Positions 63,727 through 64,000 of a stretch of DNA of 64,000 bases are shown one piece after another. Below the pieces are notes generated by a model, which was not told the origin of the DNA, ran no database searches, and saw only the letters and a program-made list of their open reading frames with translations. This DNA is from Saturnia japonica. Lineage: Eukaryota > Arthropoda > Insecta > Lepidoptera > Saturniidae. The stretch spans positions 6,014,001 through 6,078,000 of the forward strand of contig CM065312.1 of the NCBI GenBank assembly GCA_033032175.1, given 5' to 3'. Position 1 is the first letter of the stretch. Each line of letters starts with the position of its first letter. Position numbers and translations under genes: made by a program.

Positions 63727-64000
63727 GTTTGTTTCGTTAGAGTCGTAAGTCTTAAAGAACAATTAAACTTTATTTTATTTCACCATTTTAATATAGTATG
63801 TAATAGAAAACTCAAAGAAATACATATGACAGATCTGAGATCACACGAGCCGAATAAGTCAGCCGCTTTTATCATGCAACTGATGCAACCAATCACGAGC
63901 TTTAGAGTGTACACCCTTTTACCAACGTTAGAAATCAAATTTATTATCTTTCATCTTCTTTTTGTTTTGGCATTACAAAAAGCACTTGCCAGTGTCAATA
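63727..64000 (-). promoter_or_regulatory. Nus1: Presumed Nus1 promoter and 5' UTR
   Basis: The 5' flank of Nus1. On the minus strand CGTGATTGGTTGCATCAGTT (about 63880-63900) contains an inverted CCAAT motif. No TATA box is placed. The transcription start is unknown. Confidence 0.3.

Noticed and set aside
63727..63762. Nus1 start upstream of the ATG at 63726
   Set aside because: The extension begins with TTG and has no ATG. The 63726 ATG has a good context and places the membrane anchor as in the family.

Overview
The window is eukaryotic nuclear DNA from an insect, most likely a moth or butterfly. It is AT-rich, its genes are split by long introns, and mobile-element debris fills most of the space. 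The element types (jockey, R1 and I-type LINEs, tRNA-headed SINEs, mariner/Tc1 and hAT elements, elements beginning like ACTAGCTGTGCCCC) fit Lepidoptera. Species is not decided. Coordinates of split genes come from reading splice sites and codon phase by eye, without transcript data.

Three host genes are supported. (1) At 2355-3211 (+) is the last coding exon of a gene I do not recognise, whose earlier exons lie outside or unseen. (2) From 13663 to 37333 (+) is an 11-exon gene for the PNISR ortholog (PNN-interacting serine/arginine-rich nuclear protein), reconstructed in full: all 11 exons join in compatible phase to 743 codons plus stop. (3) From 63726 down to 46911 (-) is the two-exon Nus1 gene (Nogo-B receptor, non-catalytic subunit of the cis-prenyltransferase that makes dolichol), 253 codons plus stop, with a 16 kb intron. 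PNISR and Nus1 are convergent, about 9.6 kb apart.

Layout. 4.1-9.3 kb: almost complete but frame-broken I-type LINE (gag-like ORF1, endonuclease, RT, RNase H), minus strand. 10.7-11.7 kb: 5'-truncated jockey-like LINE with a 12 bp target duplication, next to a 775 bp hAT-like non-autonomous element with an 8 bp target duplication (11743-12517). 13.7-37.3 kb: PNISR, with introns carrying a pogo-like MITE, an array of about 108 bp units, jockey and other LINE fragments, SINEs, a nearly full-length mariner with three stops, and an internally deleted R1-type LINE. 37.3-46.9 kb: intergenic repeats, MITEs and a LINE, plus a candidate 3'-terminal exon at 46264. 46.9-63.7 kb: Nus1 and its intron, holding a cluster of four transposase fragments (48.9-53.5 kb), a MITE with a SINE inside it, LINE pieces and a near-perfect 108 bp inverted repeat (61502-61771).

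I did not find a new defence-like or operon-like system. The most unusual structures are the long hairpin in the Nus1 intron, the possible distal PNISR terminal exon, the hAT-like element with CTAGCGC subterminal repeats, and the nested transposase cluster. No rRNA, genuine tRNA gene or CRISPR array was seen.
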